From: Caryophanales bacterium
Lineage (GTDB): Bacteria > Bacillota_I > Bacilli_A > RF39 > UBA660
Reading direction: 5' to 3'
DNA: 5,535 nt
NCBI GenBank assembly: GCA_016291995.1
Contig: JAEEZV010000008.1
Location: 1-5,535 of the forward strand
This document shows, piece by piece, positions 1 through 5,535 of the stretch (position 1 is its first letter; every line of letters starts with the position of its first letter). The position numbers and the translations under genes were made by a program. The notes below the pieces were generated by a model, which saw only the letters and a program-made list of their open reading frames with translations, had not been told where the DNA came from and made no database searches.

Positions 1-132
1 AAGATTTTAAATGAATCAATTAAGAATTTAGAAGATGAAGAATTAATTACTTTTATGGAAGAAGAAGTAGAGAAACATACCGAAATGAAAGAAGTATTAC
101 TAAGTTTGTTGGAGGATAAAGCAAATGAATGA
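1..132 (+). CDS. Small helical protein, 3' end only (possible ferritin-like partner of the CotF-type gene)
   Basis: The frame is open from base 1 and stops at TGA 130-132, giving the last 43 residues of a protein whose start lies left of the window. The visible part is very acidic and helix-forming, with regularly spaced Leu/Ile/Met and the run LEDEELITFMEEEVEKH. Its pattern (acidic turn, ExL-x-x-F, then a Lys-His pair and a leucine-rich end) resembles small ferritin-like helical proteins encoded just before CotF-type genes in clostridia; that likeness is from memory. Its stop codon overlaps the start of the next gene by 8 nt, which suggests translational coupling and a shared role, possibly in the spore coat. 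The tail of the gene (GGAGG at 110-114) also supplies the ribosome binding site of the next gene. The reading frame is secure; the family is a guess. Confidence 0.6.
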   Translation, partial: KILNESIKNLEDEELITFMEEEVEKHTEMKEVLLSLLEDKANE

Positions 133-373
133 TAAATTAATAATGGAAAACTATCTTTTAGTATTAAAAAGTACTGTTGAAGTATATGTTCATGGAACTC
201 TTGAAGCAAGTAATGAAGAAGTCCGTATGACCTTAAAAGGACATCTTGATGAAACGATGTCTTCACAAGCCGATACCTATGATGAAATGACAAAGTATGG
301 TTGGTACATCGTAGAGAATATAAATAAGAAAGAAATTAATAAAATATTAAATAAAGTAACATCTTCTAACTAG
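125..373 (+). CDS. CotF-like spore coat protein (small, single domain)
   Basis: This 82-residue protein fits the Coat_F family (spore coat protein F and its short homologues), which form helical bundles and are associated with the spore coat of Firmicutes. What is seen: an N-terminal NDKLIMENYL segment followed by a helix ending in a Gly/Ala turn, an EEVRMTL segment near residues 31-37 matching the family's 'PQLRxxL' turn, and a DEMTKYGWY motif at about 53-61 corresponding to the family's conserved 'Y-x-x-M-x-x-K-GWY'. The length is normal for single-domain members. ATG 125 is chosen because GGAGG at 110-114 lies 10 nt upstream. It overlaps the preceding gene and is followed at once by a terminator, so it is the last gene of its operon. 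The family call rests on pattern recall without alignment. A role in sporulation is inferred from the family, and no other sporulation gene is visible here. Confidence 0.68.
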   Translation: MNDKLIMENYLLVLKSTVEVYVHGTLEASNEEVRMTLKGHLDETMSSQADTYDEMTKYGWYIVENINKKEINKILNKVTSSN

Positions 374-397
374 AAATGATAATTCATTTCTTTTTTT
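373..397 (+). terminator. Intrinsic terminator after the CotF-like gene
   Basis: A perfect 7-bp stem (GAAATGA 373-379 with TCATTTC 384-390) closes a 4-nt TAAT loop and is followed by seven T (391-397). The first base of the stem is the last base of the upstream TAG stop codon. The stem is AT-rich and modest in strength, but the arrangement is textbook for rho-independent termination and matches the second terminator at 1885-1911. Confidence 0.85.
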
Positions 398-398
398 A

Positions 399-407
399 TG
401 ATATAAT
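399..407 (+). promoter_or_regulatory. Extended -10 promoter for the DUF2779 gene
   Basis: TGATATAAT is a perfect extended -10 element (TG-n-TATAAT). The -35 position at 16-18 nt spacing falls in the loop and descending arm of the terminator and shows no TTGACA match, so recognition probably depends on the extended -10. Transcription would begin near 413-415, essentially at the ribosome binding site, giving a 5' leader of only about 10 nt. The 14-nt block TATGATATAATTAT (397-410) recurs with one change before the operon at 1952. Confidence 0.75.
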
Positions 408-413
408 TATCTT

Positions 414-419
414 AGGTGG
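414..419 (+). promoter_or_regulatory. Ribosome binding site fixing the DUF2779 start at 424
   Basis: AGGTGG sits 4 nt before ATG 424. This decides the start: the longer frame opening at ATG 376 would have to be translated through the terminator stem and the promoter, and its extra 16 residues (rich in Phe and Ile) look non-native. Confidence 0.8.
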
Positions 420-423
420 TATT

Positions 424-1899
424 ATGAATTTATCCAAATCACGTTATTGTAGGGGAATACAGTGTCCAAAAATGCTATGGCTAGAAAAATATAAACCCGA
501 TGTAATGGAAGAATCCGATAATTCTTCTGTTTTAGAACAAGGTAATGTTGTCCATGAAGTAGCAAGATATCTTTTCGGAGAACATATTAATATTGAATAT
601 ACCGATAATCTAAATGAAATGATAAAAGATACATATAGAACTATCGAATCATATGAAGATATAATTATTACTGAAGCCTCATTTAATTATGAAAAGAACT
701 TTTGTAGTGTCGATATTCTAAAGAAAAATAAAGATAATTATGAAATATATGAAGTAAAAAGTTCTACAGGTGTCCATGATGTCTATATTAATGATGCTAG
801 TTATCAGTACTATGTCTTAACTAGTTTAGGACTAAACGTAACTAAATGTTCCATTATTACGATCAATAGTAGTTATGAAAGAGTAGGCAATATCGAATTA
901 GATAAACTATTTACCATTAATGATATTACTAATGAAGTAAAATCATTACAACCTAAAGTAAAAGAAAATATTAAAAAGATAAATACATATATGGATAGTG
1001 ATATAGAAAGAAATGAGGCAATTGATGATCATTGCTATAATCCATATCTATGCCCCTTCTTTAGTTATTGTACACGTAATTTACCTCATCCTAATGTCTT
1101 TGATATAACTAAGACACCGGGAGTAACGGCTATGAAATTATATAAACAAGGGTATATTACTTTTGAAGACCTATTAAAAGCCAAAATAGGGAAGAAATAT
1201 CGTGAAAGAATTGAATATGACTTATATGATAAACCAGATCATATTGACAAATTAAGCATCAAAGAATTTTTAGATACATTTTCGTACCCACTATATTTTC
1301 TTGACTTTGAAACATATCAAATGCCAATTCCACTATATGACTATGTCCATCCTTATGAACAAGTTCCATTTCAGTATTCCCTTCATTATTATGAAAAAGA
1401 GAATGGGGAACTTTTGCATACTGAATATTTAGGTATTCCTGGAACAGATCCAAGAAGAGCTCTTGCTGAACAATTAGTAAAAGAAATACCTTTAAATGTA
1501 TGTACTCTTGCATACAATATGAGTTTTGAAAAAGGTGTCATCAAGAGACTCGCTACAATATATCCTGATCTAAGTGAACATTTGATGAATATTCATAATC
1601 ACATTAAAGATTTGGAAGATCCTTTTAGTAAAAGATATTACTATACTAAAGATATGGCAGGCTCTTCATCAATTAAAAAAGTCTTACCAGCCCTTTTCCC
1701 AGATGATCCATCCCTAGATTATCACAACCTAGATTTAATTCATAATGGAGCGGAAGCTATGAATAGTTTTGCCAAAATGGCTACTATGTCTAAAGAAGAG
1801 TTAGAATACACTAGAGAAAGATTACTTAGATACTGTGAACTAGATACTTATGCCATGGTAAAAATATATAAAAAATTAAAACATGAAATACTAAAATAG
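424..1899 (+). CDS. DUF2779 protein: Cas4/RecB-like nuclease half fused to DnaQ-like exonuclease half
   Basis: This 491-residue protein matches DUF2779 proteins, opening with their typical SKSRYCRGIQCPKMLW sequence. The N-terminal half (about 1-220) looks like a Cas4/RecB-type PD-(D/E)XK nuclease: His44 in GNVVHEVA, Asp97 in SVDIL, Glu110-Val-Lys112 in YEVKSS, and the aromatic/Gln stretch SYQYY at 126-130. Cys9 or Cys14 plus Cys204, Cys210 and Cys216 (CYNPYLCPFFSYC) form the spacing expected of a Cas4/AddB-like 4Fe-4S cluster. The C-terminal half (about 288-485) is RNase H-fold, DEDD-exonuclease-like: Asp294/Glu296 in LDFET, Asn365 and Glu369 in AYNMSFE (Glu where DEDD enzymes usually have Asp), and Tyr470-x3-Asp474 in YCELD. 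It probably processes nucleic acid in the cytoplasm; the substrate and biological role of the family are not established to my knowledge. It is monocistronic, with its own promoter and a terminator overlapping its stop codon. No cas gene or CRISPR repeat is nearby. Confidence 0.9.
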   Translation: MNLSKSRYCRGIQCPKMLWLEKYKPDVMEESDNSSVLEQGNVVHEVARYLFGEHINIEYTDNLNEMIKDTYRTIESYEDIIITEASFNYEKNFCSVDILKKNKDNYEIYEVKSSTGVHDVYINDASYQYYVLTSLGLNVTKCSIITINSSYERVGNIELDKLFTINDITNEVKSLQPKVKENIKKINTYMDSDIERNEAIDDHCYNPYLCPFFSYCTRNLPHPNVFDITKTPGVTAMKLYKQGYITFEDLLKAKIGKKYRERIEYDLYDKPDHIDKLSIKEFLDTFSYPLYFLDFETYQMPIPLYDYVHPYEQVPFQYSLHYYEKENGELLHTEYLGIPGTDPRRALAEQLVKEIPLNVCTLAYNMSFEKGVIKRLATIYPDLSEHLMNIHNHIKDLEDPFSKRYYYTKDMAGSSSIKKVLPALFPDDPSLDYHNLDLIHNGAEAMNSFAKMATMSKEELEYTRERLLRYCELDTYAMVKIYKKLKHEILK

Positions 1900-1911
1900 T
1901 ATTTCTTTTTT
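1885..1911 (+). terminator. Intrinsic terminator overlapping the end of the DUF2779 gene
   Basis: A perfect 9-bp inverted repeat (GAAATACTA 1885-1893 and TAGTATTTC 1897-1905) closes an AAA loop and is followed by six T (1906-1911). The ascending arm encodes the last few codons and the descending arm begins with the TAG stop codon (1897-1899), so terminating ribosomes would cover the hairpin. The next promoter starts 10 nt beyond the T run. Confidence 0.9.
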
Positions 1912-1920
1912 GCTGTCTTA

Positions 1921-1929
1921 TGGTATAAT
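1921..1929 (+). promoter_or_regulatory. Extended -10 promoter for the vWA/XpaC/TelA operon
   Basis: TGGTATAAT is a perfect extended -10 element. No TTGACA-like -35 is present at 16-18 nt spacing, because that position lies in the terminator's descending arm and T run. The predicted start near 1935-1937 leaves a leader of about 16 nt carrying the ribosome binding site GAGGTGA at 1942-1948. No operator-like palindrome or riboswitch fits in so short a leader, so any regulation would act at or over the promoter itself. Confidence 0.75.
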
Positions 1930-1951
1930 TATTAATAGATAGAGGTGAATC

Positions 1952-3571
1952 ATGAAAGGAAACAAAAAGAATAATCGTATCATCATTATAGTATTTGCTA
2001 TTTTCATATTTTTGAGGTTTTGTGCTCCATTACTTGATGAAATGGAAGATGTTGAAACTAAACCATCAAAAACCGATGATAAAGTATTTCGTATAATTTC
2101 ATCCACATCAACTGATAAAATGGATGATAAACTAATTAAATATGGTAAAAAGAATGGTATTAAAGTTGAAATTGAGCATTATGGAGACCTTGAAATAGTA
2201 GAAAAACTAAATACTGATTCGAGCCCATACGATGCTGTATGGATATCTAATTCAATATGGTTATATATGTTAGATAATTCATATTTAACTACCGATAGCA
2301 AATCAATTGTTATTGATCCAGTAGTAATGGGTATAACTAAAAGCAAAGCTACTGAATTAGGATTTGTTGATAAAGAAATTTATAACAAAGATATCTTAAA
2401 TGCTATCCGTGATGGAAAACTAAAATATATTATGGCATCAGTTACTAAAACTAATACCGGAGCCACAAGTTACCTAAGCTTTTTAAATAGTATGGCGGGC
2501 TCACCAGAAATATTAACTGAAGAAATGCTGGAGTCTAATACTTTAAAAGAAGATATGAAAGCCTTCTTTAAAGGCGTCGAAAGAGTTAGTGGTGATGAGG
2601 CATATTTAACTGAAATGTATCATAATGGTGAATATGATGCCATGATCAACTATGAAAGTTCATTAATAGAAATCAATCAAGATTTAGTTAAAAAAGGAAA
2701 AGAACCATTATATCTAGTATATCCAGTTGATGGTGTAGCCATCAATGATATGCCATTTGCCTATATTAGTAATGACTCATCAAATGAAAAAAATAGAGAA
2801 AAATTCTTAAAACTTCAATCATATCTACGAAGTGATGAAGTAATTAAATTAATGCAAAGTTATGGTTACCGTTCATGGTATGGTGGAACCAATGCTAATG
2901 CTGATAAAAAGATTTTTAACCCAGAGTGGGGAATCGATACTACTAAATATCTAAAAGATATGAAGTATCCAAGTAAAAAAGTAATTACTAGAGCTATTAA
3001 TATGTATATTGATGCCTTTAGAAAACCTACTCATGTAGTATTTTGCTTAGATGTTTCAGGTAGTATGTATGGTAAAGGTTTAGATGAATTACAAGAAGCT
3101 ATGAATTACATCTTAGATAAAGAACAAGCTAGCAAAGATAATTTACAATTTTCTGATAACGATAAAATAACCATTATTACCTTTAATTCCAAAGTAAAAA
3201 ATATTTATGATACTCGTAAAGGTAACGAAACAGATGTTGTTATTGATGATATTAATGATCTAATAGCAACCGGTGGTACAAATATTTATGATCCAAGTAT
3301 CGAAGCATTGAGAATATTAGAAATGGATAATGATAACGAATATACTAAAACAGTAATCCTAATGACTGATGGTGATTCTAATTCTGGTTCATTTAATGAT
3401 TTAAAAAGATACTATCAACGTCGTAATTTAAGTATTCCAATTTATAGTATTACTTTTGGTTCTTCTAATGAACGACAATTATCTGATATTGCCAAACTAA
3501 CCAATGCTAAAATATTTGATGGTAAGAATGGCTTACTTAAAGCCTTTGCTGAAGTAAGGAGCTATAACTAA
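1952..3571 (+). CDS. Membrane-anchored solute-binding domain fused to a vWA domain
   Basis: The 539-residue protein starts with a basic segment (KGNKKNNR) and a hydrophobic helix (about 10-23), predicting an N-in anchor with the rest outside. Residues about 46-345 resemble a type 2 periplasmic binding fold: SPYDAVWISN (91-100), ASVTKTNTGATSY (162-174), MINYESS (231-237) and YGYRSWYGG (304-312). Residues about 359-535 are a von Willebrand A domain with a complete MIDAS metal site: DVSGS (Asp367, Ser369, Ser371), Thr443 in GGTN, and Asp473 in MTDGD. The architecture matches proteins annotated as 'substrate-binding and VWA domain-containing'. Its ligand cannot be told from sequence. Cys24 follows the helix, but residues LRF before it do not make a lipobox, so I read it as a transmembrane anchor rather than a lipoprotein. 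ATG 1952 has a good site (GAGGTGA 1942-1948). Its stop shares one base with the next gene's start, and GTAAGGAG near its 3' end serves that gene. It is the first gene of the operon. Confidence 0.9.
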   Translation: MKGNKKNNRIIIIVFAIFIFLRFCAPLLDEMEDVETKPSKTDDKVFRIISSTSTDKMDDKLIKYGKKNGIKVEIEHYGDLEIVEKLNTDSSPYDAVWISNSIWLYMLDNSYLTTDSKSIVIDPVVMGITKSKATELGFVDKEIYNKDILNAIRDGKLKYIMASVTKTNTGATSYLSFLNSMAGSPEILTEEMLESNTLKEDMKAFFKGVERVSGDEAYLTEMYHNGEYDAMINYESSLIEINQDLVKKGKEPLYLVYPVDGVAINDMPFAYISNDSSNEKNREKFLKLQSYLRSDEVIKLMQSYGYRSWYGGTNANADKKIFNPEWGIDTTKYLKDMKYPSKKVITRAINMYIDAFRKPTHVVFCLDVSGSMYGKGLDELQEAMNYILDKEQASKDNLQFSDNDKITIITFNSKVKNIYDTRKGNETDVVIDDINDLIATGGTNIYDPSIEALRILEMDNDNEYTKTVILMTDGDSNSGSFNDLKRYYQRRNLSIPIYSITFGSSNERQLSDIAKLTNAKIFDGKNGLLKAFAEVRSYN

Positions 3572-4203
3572 TGAAGAATAAAGAAGTCGTATCAGCCATT
3601 GTTGGCAGTGCATTCTTTGCTGTTCCTTACCTAGGTATGTCCATTGCCTTAGCTCCCGCTCTAGCTATTGGTTGCTTAGCCTTTGGGGCAAGCGAATTAG
3701 TTTTATCTGGAGTGAAAGGAAAAGTTACCTTAAAAGATACAGATAGAGATCTATATACTAAATTGACGACAGCTAAAAAACAAAATAAAGAAATTATTAA
3801 TTTAGTTCCCAAAGTTGAATCTGCGGATACTAGAAAAAATCTAAGTGCTATTCATGATACCGTTGATAAAATAATTAGTACGATTGAAACAAGCCCTAAA
3901 AAAGCCAAAAGAATAGATAACTTCTTTGATTATTATTTACCAGTATTAATTAAAATAGTCAATCGTTATGATGAAGTAGAAAATAAACGTTTAATTTCTA
4001 AAGAAGGCAAAGAATTTATGACAAAAGCTGATAAAATGATTGCGGATACTAAAAAAGCCTTCGATCAAATACTTGCATCCCTATATCAAAAAGATATCAT
4101 GGATGCTGATGCCGAAATGAAAGTATATGATTTAATGTTAAAAGCCGACGGTATCGCCGGAGATGAATTAATAATGAAAGGTAGTGATGAAGATGAAGAA
4201 TAA
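3571..4203 (+). CDS. xpaC: XpaC-family membrane protein ('5-bromo-4-chloroindolyl phosphate hydrolysis' family)
   Basis: This 210-residue protein matches the XpaC family. Residues 5-48 form two short hydrophobic helices split by a Pro-Tyr-Leu-Gly turn (19-22), giving a membrane hairpin near the N-terminus. The rest is charged and helical, with the family's IDNFFDYYLP motif at 115-124 and a second conserved-looking stretch at 175-195 (DADAEMKVYDLML); it ends in an acidic SDEDEE tail. The family name comes from a Bacillus phenotype of hydrolysing a chromogenic phosphate. I see no phosphatase motif, so enzymatic activity is doubtful. In Bacillus subtilis xpaC is followed by yaaN, a TelA homologue, and here a TelA-like gene is two genes downstream, which supports the call. 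The start ATG 3571 overlaps the previous stop by 1 nt (TAATG) with AAGGAG at 3556-3561. Its 3' end overlaps the next gene by 17 nt and carries that gene's ribosome binding site. Confidence 0.85.
   Translation: MKNKEVVSAIVGSAFFAVPYLGMSIALAPALAIGCLAFGASELVLSGVKGKVTLKDTDRDLYTKLTTAKKQNKEIINLVPKVESADTRKNLSAIHDTVDKIISTIETSPKKAKRIDNFFDYYLPVLIKIVNRYDEVENKRLISKEGKEFMTKADKMIADTKKAFDQILASLYQKDIMDADAEMKVYDLMLKADGIAGDELIMKGSDEDEE
4176..4181 (+). promoter_or_regulatory. Ribosome binding site inside xpaC deciding the next start
   Basis: GAAAGG lies within the last codons of xpaC. Three in-frame starts follow: GTG 4184 (2 nt away, too close), ATG 4187 (5 nt) and ATG 4193 (11 nt). ATG 4187 has the best spacing and is used here; ATG 4193 remains possible. 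Confidence 0.55.
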
Positions 4204-5395
4204 AAAAACATTGATTGGTATCATTATATTTATTCTATTAATCGTAGCAATAATTGTTATCAAGAATATTAGTGATAATGATACAGGAAGTGTATTAAGT
4301 GGTAAGTTAACCACAGTCTATGTCGCAACAGGTGGGGGTAAAGAAGATTTCTTAAACGATAAAGATGTCGTAAAAATCTTAAGAAATAAGTATAAACTAA
4401 ATGTTGTCTTTGATACCTGGAGTAATGGTAAAACAATTACTAAACCACTTATAAGAGAATACGTTGGATTAGGTAATAAAAGTATTGCTGAAGACATGTC
4501 TAATGGCGGAGAATATTCTATCCATTCAGATGGTGTAAGCACATATGACGCCTTATTTACATCCGATCAAAGATTCTATGACTATTACAAATTATATCCA
4601 AATAAAGACGCTGGCGAAGCTGATAGATATACCGTCTTAGATGGTGGATTAACCCTAAATACCCCAATCGTTATCTATAGTTGGGGAAAAGTAGTTGATG
4701 CCCTAATCAGTGAGAATATCGTTACTGAAACAGAAGGCGTTTACTACATAACAGATATGAATAAATTAATTAATTATATTCTTGAAGGAAAAAAATGGTC
4801 TGATATTGGATTGAATAGCCTATATGGAACAATAAATATTGCTTCCACTGATCCCGTATCATCATCTCCTGGAGCAACATATTATGGCTTGTTACTATCA
4901 ATACTAAGTGAAGCTCAAGTAACAGCTGATAATATTGATAAAAATCTTCCTAAACTAAAAGATTTTTATACTAAATCCGGTTACATGAATAATACTCCCG
5001 CAGACTTGTTTGAAAGATATTTAAAAACAGGTATGGGTGGAGAACCAATGATTGTTGACTATGAAAAGAGTATGATTGATTTTGCTAATTCAAGTCCTGA
5101 TGCCTTCAACCAAGTAAAAGAAGACATTAGAATCTTATATCCAACACCAACTATATGGAATTCCCATTGCTTTACCGTATTTACTGATAAAGGAGCTAAA
5201 TTATATGAAGCTCTAAACGATAAAGAAATAGCTGCTATAGCATGGGAAAGATATGGCTTTAGAACCGGTGTTAGCGGAGGTACTTACGATGTATCAAGTA
5301 TCGGTTTAGGAGTACCACAAACAATCACAAGTACAGTTACAAGTCTAAAAATGGACACGTACAATAAATTAATCGAATATTTAAAGGAGAATTAA
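4187..5395 (+). CDS. Membrane-anchored solute-binding-like protein, paralogue of the operon's first gene product
   Basis: This is a 402-residue protein. A Lys-rich start and a strong hydrophobic helix (about 9-25) without a lipobox Cys predict an N-in membrane anchor with an external domain of about 370 residues. The domain resembles a type 2 periplasmic (substrate-binding) fold: strand-like TTVYVATGGG (42-51), YDALFTSDQ (120-128), ASTDPVSSSPGATYY (219-233, a Ser/Thr/Gly-rich loop of the kind that contacts anions in such proteins), MIVDYEKSM (288-296), and YGFRTGVSGG (356-365). These blocks occur in the same order as in the solute-binding half of the protein at 1952-3571, but the vWA domain is absent, so the two are probably diverged duplicates. 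No permease or ATPase gene accompanies it in the window. It overlaps xpaC by 17 nt and is followed after 3 nt by the TelA-like gene, whose ribosome binding site (AAAGGAG 5383-5389) lies in its last codons. The ligand is unknown. Confidence 0.8.
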   Translation: MKMKNKKTLIGIIIFILLIVAIIVIKNISDNDTGSVLSGKLTTVYVATGGGKEDFLNDKDVVKILRNKYKLNVVFDTWSNGKTITKPLIREYVGLGNKSIAEDMSNGGEYSIHSDGVSTYDALFTSDQRFYDYYKLYPNKDAGEADRYTVLDGGLTLNTPIVIYSWGKVVDALISENIVTETEGVYYITDMNKLINYILEGKKWSDIGLNSLYGTINIASTDPVSSSPGATYYGLLLSILSEAQVTADNIDKNLPKLKDFYTKSGYMNNTPADLFERYLKTGMGGEPMIVDYEKSMIDFANSSPDAFNQVKEDIRILYPTPTIWNSHCFTVFTDKGAKLYEALNDKEIAAIAWERYGFRTGVSGGTYDVSSIGLGVPQTITSTVTSLKMDTYNKLIEYLKEN

Positions 5396-5398
5396 AAA

Positions 5399-5535
5399 AT
5401 GAGTAATTTAGAGTTAAAAGTTGAAAAAAAGATTGATGAAAAGAGTATTGAAGGGTTAGTTAATGCAAAAGAAATAACCGATAACAAAATTGAAAAATCA
5501 TTAAATTATGATGAATTATCTAAAGAAGAAAAAGA
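5399..5535 (+). CDS. telA: Probable TelA-family (toxic anion resistance) protein, 5' end only
   Basis: Only the first 45 codons are present and the frame is open to the window edge. The start ATG 5399 follows AAAGGAG (5383-5389) by 9 nt and lies 3 nt after the previous stop. The visible part is highly charged (Lys/Glu/Asp) and reaches NYDELSKEEK, which resembles the variable N-terminus of TelA-family proteins just before their conserved 'L-S-x-E-E-x-x-x-I-D-x-F' region. TelA/YaaN/YceH proteins are long cytoplasmic helical proteins linked to tellurite and other toxic-agent tolerance, and YaaN is encoded beside XpaC in Bacillus subtilis. The assignment rests mostly on XpaC being in the same operon plus this short match, because the diagnostic part lies outside the window. 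An unrelated coiled-coil protein is the main alternative. Confidence 0.6.
   Translation, partial: MSNLELKVEKKIDEKSIEGLVNAKEITDNKIEKSLNYDELSKEEK

Noticed and set aside
376..423. Longer start (ATG 376) for the DUF2779 gene
   Set aside because: This stretch is the terminator stem, T run and -10 promoter. There is no ribosome binding site before 376, and the family's conserved N-terminus begins right after ATG 424, which has AGGTGG upstream.
424..1080. Cas4 of a CRISPR-Cas system
   Set aside because: The nuclease half is Cas4-like, but it is fused to a DUF2779 exonuclease. No cas1, cas2 or other cas genes and no repeat-spacer array are present in the window.
1259..1513. Minus-strand open frame of 84 codons
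   Set aside because: It lies wholly inside the DUF2779 exonuclease half, opposite conserved motifs, and has no recognisable product.
1900..1951. Riboswitch or attenuator leader before the operon
   Set aside because: The space after the terminator holds only the promoter and ribosome binding site, and the predicted leader of about 16 nt is too short for a structured regulator.
2006..2026. Lipoprotein lipobox at Cys24 of the vWA protein
   Set aside because: The residues before the Cys are Leu-Arg-Phe. A large residue at -1 and Arg at -2 do not fit signal peptidase II, so a transmembrane anchor is more likely.
1918..2106. Minus-strand open frame of 62 codons
   Set aside because: It is a shadow of the operon promoter and the hydrophobic anchor of the vWA protein, with no supporting family match.
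3627..3812. Minus-strand open frame of 61 codons
   Set aside because: It is antisense to the membrane hairpin of the XpaC-family gene and has no family features.
4184..4186. GTG start for the second binding protein
   Set aside because: It is only 2 nt after the AGG of the ribosome binding site. ATG 4187 is one codon later with better spacing and a preferred start codon.
4318..4542. Minus-strand open frame of 74 codons
   Set aside because: It is antisense to the second binding protein, and no recognisable protein results.
125..5395. Mycoplasma-type genetic code (TGA as Trp)
   Set aside because: All tryptophans in the complete genes use TGG and no large frame contains TGA, although the AT bias would favour TGA under that code.

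Overview
The window is AT-rich DNA (about 30% GC by eye) with every gene on the + strand. It looks like a low-GC Firmicute or Bacilli/Erysipelotrichia-like bacterium, possibly an uncultured gut lineage. Reasons: strong AGGAGG-type ribosome binding sites, TATAAT promoters, a CotF-type spore coat domain, and gene families (XpaC, TelA, DUF2779) common in that phylum. All eleven tryptophans I count in the complete proteins are encoded by TGG and no large frame contains an in-frame TGA. This argues for the standard bacterial code rather than the Mycoplasma code. I cannot name the species.

Layout: (1) Positions 1-373 hold the end of a small helical protein gene, overlapped by 8 nt by a small CotF-like spore coat gene. 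The pair closes with an intrinsic terminator at 373-397. (2) An extended -10 promoter lies directly behind that terminator and drives a single gene at 424-1899. It encodes a DUF2779 protein that fuses a Cas4/RecB-like nuclease half (with a probable Fe-S cysteine set) to a DnaQ-like 3'-5' exonuclease half. A second perfect terminator overlaps its stop codon. (3) A nearly identical extended -10 promoter at 1921-1929 opens a tightly packed operon running off the right edge. The operon encodes a membrane-anchored solute-binding domain fused to a von Willebrand A (vWA) domain, an XpaC-family membrane protein, a second membrane-anchored solute-binding-like protein, and the start of a probable TelA-family protein.

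How they may work together: genes 4-7 overlap or are separated by only a few bases, so they are probably co-translated. The first and third are predicted to place ligand-binding folds outside the membrane and the second is a membrane protein. TelA homologues are cytoplasmic helical proteins paired with XpaC in Bacillus (xpaC-yaaN). The two solute-binding modules resemble each other at several collinear motifs, yet no ABC permease or ATPase is seen. My reading is a trans-envelope sensing or stress-response complex (external ligand receptors, a metal-dependent vWA adhesion module, XpaC, TelA) rather than an importer. That is inference. The operon is the most interesting part of the window.
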